Shown piece after piece: positions 57,801 to 64,000 of a stretch of 64,000 nt of DNA; the stretch's first letter is position 1; the number at the start of each line of letters is the position of its first letter. The DNA is from Malachius bipustulatus (lineage: Eukaryota > Arthropoda > Insecta > Coleoptera > Melyridae), in NCBI GenBank assembly GCA_910589415.1, contig OU342632.1:14387507-14451506 (forward strand), given 5' to 3'. The notes under the pieces are model-generated. The model saw only the letters and a program-made list of their open reading frames with translations. It was not told the DNA's origin and searched no databases. The position numbers and the translations under genes were made by a program.

Positions 57801-60623
57801 TTAATTATTGAAAAATTAAAAGCAGCCTCTTATTAATGCAAACGAACATGCCAAGTTTAATCAATTACAAGATTTTTGAATAATTAATAAAAATCAATTT
57901 TTTAAATAAAACTTCGAAACCCCTATGTCTCAAAAATTGTTCGAGTGACGACGACACATGTTTATATGTACATTTTTTCTTAAAAAACGACAAGGAATCA
58001 ACTTTTGAAATTCACCACTTATGTATTACACCCTGTATATTATATCCAGTATATTTTTTTTAATAGGTATACGTTAGGAATCAATTTTTAGGATTAAATA
58101 ATTTACCTTGTTTACTGTAACATCAAATAAGCCATTTTAATTATTAAACAAATAACTCCGATAAGTGTGATGATAATAAATTATCAATTTTAGCATTATA
58201 TTCTACATATCTACATTAAAAAAATTATCGTTGTCCTTTTGACCTATATCTATTGGCCCTATTATCTATTTAGTTCTAAATATAAAATTCCTGCATATTC
58301 ATTAAATTTATGGAAGATAAGAATAGTGAGTGCAATAACAATAACAAGGTCGTCATCTAATAACCACAGCAAGTATTGAACACAAAACATATATTATTAT
58401 GAATATATGGAAAAGGTTCAAATATAACAATATTTAACGAGAATTCAATAATAAAGATCCTTGTGCCTATTACCAAGACTGATTTACAGATTTTTTCGAT
58501 ATAAATATTTAAATTGACTTATTTAATTATCTGTTTTTTTTACCAATATTCATAGTAATTTAAGAAGAACTATATACTTATGTGACTCACTCTGATAAGT
58601 CCCAAAAAGAAAGCAACAGCCTCAATTTGTTTTATTTGTTTAAAAATCCAGCCGGAAGTATTATTGAATAATTTCTAGAAAAGTAATTATCTAGCGATAT
58701 AATTATAATGTCATGGATAATGGTGGATAAAAGGGCAATTTACAACCATAAATTTAAAAAATTTAACTGTATTTCAAAATGAATCTTCTTTTACTTATAA
58801 ATTTTCTAGGTAATCTTTTACGCAATAGAGTGAAGTTTCATCAATTCGAGTCCAGTTGGTTCCAGCTTCCTTTAAGTTGAGGCATTTTTGACACCCCGTA
58901 GAATTCATTAAGGCAAACAACTGTTTCAAATAAATTTTCTTAATTAAATCAAAAATAGAAGAGATACAGCTGGTGAATTATACTTGAAGGTCTGATAGAT
59001 ATTCAAAAGTCAAGTCTGATAAGGGTTTTTTTAATCTACTGTTCTTGCAATACAAATTAATTTCTGTCAATTAATAAATTTTCCTATGTTTGTTAAGTTT
59101 AAACTATATTTTCCTATAATTACTAAATTAAAATGATGGAAAATTATTAAAATGCAATTTGGCTATGATTTCTAGCCTCTGTTTTTACATACATTAACTG
59201 AGCTATTTTAGTTTATTTCCTGTTATTTTTAGTCTTGTTTCCTGGGTTAGTGTTGTGTGATGCAAATTATGTTGTTTTTTCTATTGTTCATTGCTGTTTG
59301 AAATTATTTTAGTTACACGAATTTATCATAGGGCTGGATTCTCTTTTTTTTTAACTTTAAGGTGGTGCCTATCATAGAGCGTTAAATAATTCTGTATTTC
59401 TTGACTTGATTAAGGAAGTTTATTTGAAAAAGTAGTTCGTCCTAATGAATTCTACAGGATGTTAAAAATGCCTCAACTTATAAGTCACGCATGTGTATTA
59501 CTTAAGTACACATTAAACCATTTGATTTATTGTGAATATTTAAATGTACAGGGGGTTGTGAAAAATTAGGTCAAGCTGTTAGCCGCAGATTTTGTTCAAA
59601 AATAATTGAACTTTTCTTATGTCATATAGGCGTCCCATTTTCACGAGACATAATGTTTAGGTTAAAATTAAAAAAAAGTTATAACTCCGTTCTTTTTTGA
59701 GATATTCAGTTAAAATTTTGCAACTATTTCTTTCTTATGCCTGAGCACTTTTTGCAAAATTTTGTTCAGAGAGATTCGAAGCGCGAACGAATGAGGAAAC
59801 AGCTGTTATAGAATGCAACTTTTAACCTGTGCATGCCTCTGATTCAAAACTATTGTTTAAAATTTCCTATACATCTGCCAACCAGAAAATATATAATCTT
59901 AATTTTTTTAATGAAATGTAATTTCAATTTAATGATATTGATGTAAAAATGATAGCTTGTTCTATTAATCTTGCAGTAGGTAATTTTCCAGATGAAAGAT
60001 TGCCACCTAGCGACATAAATATTGATGTTTTATAATTTTTCATTAAAAAAATCGTACAAACATTTTCGCACGCAGAAAAAATCAGTGAAATTGGAATTAA
60101 TAATAACTTATCTCATAAGGTTAAATTCTCACTGTAATTCTTTAAAAAGCTTTACATTGTGGTAGGTAATTAAATTATACCATGTATTCATAAAACATAG
60201 GTTTCCATACGAAAACACTAATGCACTAACTTTCTGGAAGAGACAGCCTGTCATTAAAAAAAAATCGTCCAAATCGGATAAGTAGATTTGAGAAAAAATA
60301 AAAAAAAACTTTCCGTTATTTCTTGGTGTTGACTGTGAATTTTTTTGAGAATCCATCAGTTTGTTAATTTAATTCCGATAAGACAATAGTAATTAATATT
60401 GACTTATTGACTAGTTTTTAGAATTCTGAACATACTAATGGTAAGGAATAAACCCCCCTTGTTACAGTACAATATATCTCAGGCTATACTGTGCCCTTGT
60501 ATAATAGTAATTTGGATTGTCTGTCATCACATTTAATGTTTGCTCTTTTAATACATGCCCTAAGTAATTGATATAGGCTAAAAAACATTTTGAAAATTAG
60601 ATATTACTTACCAGAGTCTTCAT
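54884..60623 (-). CDS. Secreted glycine-rich protein, 4 coding exons, 215 aa
   Basis: Coding exons (minus): 60623-60612, 56064-55857, 55546-55431, 55195-54884; phases sum to 216 codons including stop. Exon 1 encodes only MKTL. Joined to exon 2 it gives the signal peptide MKTLVCLLLAATMAFA, then YPTNTYGGGSGGYGGGG and a tandem GTVGHGSGGYGG repeat. Exon 3 has RPPVGVVYPSRTLDEHVGG. Exon 4 is Gly/Ser/His/Tyr-rich and ends GGYGSSGY. Such proteins are structural in cuticle, eggshell or secretions; the exact role is unknown. Intron 1 is 4.5 kb and carries several repeats. A TATA box lies upstream, and AATAAA is at 54799-54794, 85 nt past the stop. Frames in the opposite strand or other phases (55759-56138) are shadows. 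Confidence 0.85.
57405..57525. repeat. Dispersed repeat, second copy
   Basis: About 105 bp closely matching 34525-34640: both share 'ctgtctacatttagtaggtt', 'atatacacag', 'atacaaatcaatctta' and 'aataaatacaaatattataa'. The copies are direct. This looks like the 3' tail of a LINE or SINE family, which ends in simple AT-rich sequence. Confidence 0.7.
57678..58038. mobile_element. Foldback MITE in intron 1 of the glycine-rich gene
   Basis: The left end ('tacagtatagtttgtaacat', 'aagtgg') is inverted at the right end ('ccacttatgtattacaccct' then 'gta'). Internal blocks 'tcatataaaattgtgtcgtc' and 'gatttttta' also recur inverted. Length is about 360 bp. Confidence 0.75.
58872..59482. repeat. Inverted-repeat element in intron 1 of the glycine-rich gene
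   Basis: 58872-58965 ('taagttgaggcatttttgac', 'gtagaattcatta', 'caaataaattttcttaa') is inverted at 59395-59482. The spacer is about 430 bp without coding content. A partial third copy of 'aaagttgaggcattt' lies near 62916. Confidence 0.75.
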
Positions 60624-60695
60624 AATTTTTGATTTCAGATTACCGTCTGATTTGAAAATGCAATATGAACTAATGTTACAATGATCTGGTAACCT

Positions 60696-60703
60696 TATTT
60701 ATA
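60696..60703 (-). promoter_or_regulatory. TATA box of the glycine-rich protein gene
   Basis: TATAAATA on the minus strand, 73 nt upstream of the ATG at 60623. Transcription starting about 30 nt downstream would give a short 5' UTR of 45-50 nt, typical of cuticle and secreted structural genes. Confidence 0.65.
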
Positions 60704-61728
60704 AGAATTTGTTTATTATCAATACTTCATTAATTATTATGAAATTATTAGTGTATTATTTTCAAAATGCTGATATGAACTCGCCCGACACGTTTCTTGA
60801 AATCTGGTTGTTCGACGTATTCATAGAAGATGTGAAAATACAGATAAATATCTTATTTAAAACGAATATTACGATTCTATAATTTTATACGTAATCAAAT
60901 TTTTGTATTATATAACAAAAATGTTATCAAAATATACACAGATACATGCATCAAAATAATTTAAGGTACATTTTCTAAAATATTTATATTTTCATACACA
61001 TTTCCCTTAAATAAAATAATATAAACAATCATAAGAAATTATGCTTTGCATAATAATTATTATTATTTGAGTATTTTGAGTTGTACGAAATTGTAAAAAT
61101 TAAATCGAAAATATCTCTCCATGCTGTTATGCTCTACATCGCTTTGTCTCTTCTTAAGGAACTCCATCAGTTCTTGTCTTTGTTTTGTTAGGTACAATCA
61201 ATTTTCTCTTCTCTTTTCTTCTCTCAGGCTTTTAATCCATAAATTATATACATAATATTATATGTTCAACCATGCACCCTCTTATTGGGTTTTATCTTCG
61301 CAATAAATATTGATAGACAATAGTACACATTTATATTGCATTTTTTTTTGTACTCTGATATTTATACCTCCAAACATCACAGAAACTGACAACGCTAGAC
61401 ACTTAATCTAGAGATGCTTCTCCAGACAACAACTTCATCATAAGAGTTCTACACTTTTCTATCACCTCTCTCGCTCTCCTCTGCTACCTTCACTATATTT
61501 TATATGTAAGTATAAGTTGGCCCCCTGGAAGTGAGAAATAGTCTGAGATCTATTTTACGTAACGAACCCAGAAGAGTAAAATATATCTATACACTGGTGT
61601 CAGGTGTAGGGTGGCAACAGCAACCACGACACCAACACCTGTGGTTTTTGGTGAATATAGAGGAATCGTCACTCACTTGCGGTTACACTACAATAGCTTA
61701 CAGCTTATTCTACTAAACAAAATGTCGT
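60704..61728. other. Intergenic, upstream of the glycine-rich gene
   Basis: No coding region supported. The frame 61531-61716 has no recognisable feature. Confidence 0.5.
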
Positions 61729-61894
61729 GTGAGCAAATTTTCAAATTTTAGGCAGACTTTGGGAAAAAATCACGTTTGAGATTGAATGTGTAAAACCGAA
61801 AATAATCAGAATCTTTGATTTTACAATTTTACAGATTCAGTATCAGACATGATTTTTTTGCAAATCCTGCCTAAATTAGTTTTCATTTGCTCGC
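61729..61894. repeat. Small inverted-repeat unit
   Basis: The arm 'tgtgagcaaattttcaaatt' then 'ttaggcag' (from 61729) is inverted, with changes, at about 61866-61894 ('ctgcctaaattagttttcat' then 'ttgctcgca'). The inner part also pairs. Length is about 165 bp. Confidence 0.65.
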
Positions 61895-61908
61895 AGAATA
61901 GATAGCGG

Positions 61909-62027
61909 TAGGGTGCCCAGCTCGTTCGAGTCAGTCTCTGTGTCCTACTTGAATTTCCATTTTTTTTTTTTTAAGTCAAACGTTTGGCTCACAGAGACCG
62001 ACTCGAATGAGCTAGAACATCCTGTAT
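61909..62027. repeat. Small inverted-repeat unit with 'agggtg..catcct' ends
   Basis: The left end ('agctcgttcgagtcagtctc' then 'tgtg') is inverted at the right ('cacagagaccgactcgaatg' then 'agct'). Outer ends are agggtgccc and gaacatcctgta. Length is about 120 bp. Confidence 0.75.
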
Positions 62028-63004
62028 AATATAAAATTGTTATACTGAGAAAAAAAGCTATATGTTATTAATTTTCATAATGGAATACCATTATTACTAA
62101 ATACGCATAAAAAATATAATTATTTTTGCAAAAATTTTTCTAAAGTTATATAGATTTGTTTGATGTGTGTATAATTTAAATTTATATGCATCAAATAGCA
62201 CAGATTAATAAATAATAGAATTAAGCAGCAGGCAAACAAAAACAATCAATTTTGAAGGAAAAACTCAAAAAGAAAAATCTAATTCCATAGAAAGGAATTT
62301 TTCCAGTCGTTAAGAACACATAATCATAATACATAATATAAGGTAGAATACCTGCTATGACGACATTAGTTATACCTATAATCTGAAAATATTTCTAAAA
62401 ATATAATTTCTCTATCAGAGGAAGAAAAAATCATACTTGTAACCTAATTGTAAAGGTTCTTTTTCAAAACGAACAAAAAAGATATAGGTATGTATAGAAC
62501 TATAGATTATAGGTTTTTATCACTTTAATAAAATTTCCATCCACACCTGATGATTTTTCGAGAATTGTTTATAATGACATCAATTCATTAAACCAATAGT
62601 AATTATTGAATATTTAATGGATGAAACGCAATTAATGAGTTTTTAATTTATTTTTGATGGAAAATTTTAATAATAATGGCGGCAAAAGAGACGAACAAGC
62701 AAGAATATAAATATTTTATACCTAATTTCGTTGTGTTGAAAATAATTAAAATAAAACAAAAGTGAAAAGATCGTATAAATAAGCTACTTCCAAGAAAGTT
62801 CAAAATTTTTCAAAATTTGATATTAAAGTCATCCATTTTTTAAATTTATTGAAATACATTGTAGGTAAAAGGAAATCCAAGACATAGAGATAGAAATTAA
62901 ATATACAGGATCTTTAAAGTTGAGGCATTTCTTAACTTAATTTCGGCAAAACTACAACTCTATAGGTACATTAATAAATTATGAATATAGTACCTGGTAC
63001 ATTA
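62028..63004. other. Intergenic, no recognisable gene
   Basis: AT-rich, without coding support. Confidence 0.5.
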
Positions 63005-63760
63005 ATATACAGGATAGCTAGAAAAGTCAGGCAGCGATTCAATAAAACCGAGAATTAATCTTTCAGTTTAAAGTTTTGAAAAAAAAAATGCAAAAGCAGG
63101 TTAATTTTATAATTTAATTTACTTTCTATTGATATTTTTTTTTACTCTTTACTCTATAAATTATATTGGCTCAGTAATATACGAGATTTTGTCTATTTTT
63201 TTTAATAGGATACCCTTTGTATATTATTATATTTTCACATTCCATAATTGCAAAACGGCTTATATGTGCCCTATTATAACTTTTCATTTGGTAACTTACA
63301 GTGTACACTGTAAGATACAAGTAGGTACCTACTTGAAATTTTTATAGGTACAGGGGTGAATAAAATTTTCATATTTTTCATCGCACCCTGTATAAAAATT
63401 TCATCTACATAATAGGTTAGTGTTAAAATAGAGACATACTCTATCTTTGAGTATAGTTTTAAAATCGAAAATAGCGTTTTTCATTTTGTTTATAACTCAA
63501 AAACTACTCAATTTAAACCGCAACTGAAAAGACTCCGTCAACTATGGAATTTTTTCAAGCAATCTGAAAATGTAATAATATATACAGGGTGTCATTTATA
63601 AGAAATAGACAATGTGGTCATTACTGAGCCAAGGAACACCCTGTATAAATATAAAAAATTACATCAATAGAAAGAAAATTAAATTGTAAAATTTAACTAT
63701 TTTTGCAATTTTTTCAAAACTCAAAACTGATTAGACTGTTGCTAGACTTTCTTGCTTACA
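63005..63760. repeat. Inverted-repeat element related to 10400-10690
   Basis: The left arm (63005 to about 63260) and right arm (about 63575-63760) are inverted copies: 'tttaatttactttctattga' against 'tcaatagaaagaaaattaaa', and 'ttggctcagtaat' against 'attactgagccaa'. Internal TACAGGGTGT and CACCCTGTATA ends occur at about 63591, 63643 and 63380. 10400-10690 carries the same 'ctattgatgtaa', 'ttggctcag' and 'taggatacc' order. Confidence 0.7.
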
Positions 63761-64000
63761 GGTATTTCAAATATTTTCTTTGAATTAAATCAAAAATAAA
63801 CGAGAGATATAACGCCTTTAATACTTTAATAAATAATTATTAGTCAAGTCCGGTGATAAATTTCGGTAGGTACCTATACTTATCTAACTAAACTAGTTGC
63901 AAACAGATAAACAATCAATCATAAAGAAAATTTACGTGAATAGCTATGATAATGTAAATAAAATGTTATTTTATTCTATCTTGTTAATTTATTAGCTTTA
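63761..64000. other. Intergenic, window end
   Basis: No feature seen. Confidence 0.5.

Noticed and set aside
1..64000. CRISPR array, tRNA or rRNA gene, bacterial operon
   Set aside because: No regularly spaced direct repeats, cloverleaf candidates or rRNA-like blocks were seen; all repeats are inverted or dispersed transposon sequence.

Overview
This window is nuclear DNA from an animal, almost certainly an insect. It is AT-rich, has spliced genes with GT..AG introns, and carries several classes of eukaryotic transposon. The order is not resolved from sequence alone; a beetle or another holometabolous insect is plausible. No bacterial, CRISPR, rRNA or tRNA feature was seen.

Layout. 1-13 kb is gene-poor and full of transposon remains: a dead nuclease-like transposon gene (2163-3033), two foldback repeats (4226-5800, 8269-9107), a decayed mariner transposase (about 11460-12080) and a deleted mariner-like element with long inverted ends (12316-13006). 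13.3-19.7 kb (minus) is IFT52 in eight coding exons. 21.9-23.4 kb (plus) is the intronless CFAP45. These two ciliary genes are divergent, each has an RFX X-box-like site just upstream of its ATG, and three matches to the CTCF core lie between them. 25.5-27.5 kb (minus) is crooked neck (crn), a splicing factor in one exon. 28.1-33.2 kb (minus) is an I-clade-like non-LTR retrotransposon with both ORFs open. 35.3-51.7 kb (plus) is a KIF4/Klp3A-type chromokinesin in about 15 coding exons, with introns crowded by inverted-repeat elements. 54.9-60.6 kb (minus) is a small secreted glycine-rich protein in four exons. 60.7-64 kb holds only small inverted-repeat elements.

The most striking structure is the last chromokinesin intron (46341-51591). 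It appears to hold two nests of palindromic elements inserted into one another, some with perfect arms of 43, 51 and 58 bp. Many elements in the window start or end with TACAGGGTGT, which points to one or a few related MITE families.

How the genes relate: IFT52 (intraflagellar transport) and CFAP45 (a protein inside doublet microtubules) are both needed for cilia or flagella and probably share RFX control. crn (splicing) and the chromokinesin (mitosis) are housekeeping or cell-division genes without an obvious link to that pair. All exon models are by eye; phases were checked and sum to whole codons.
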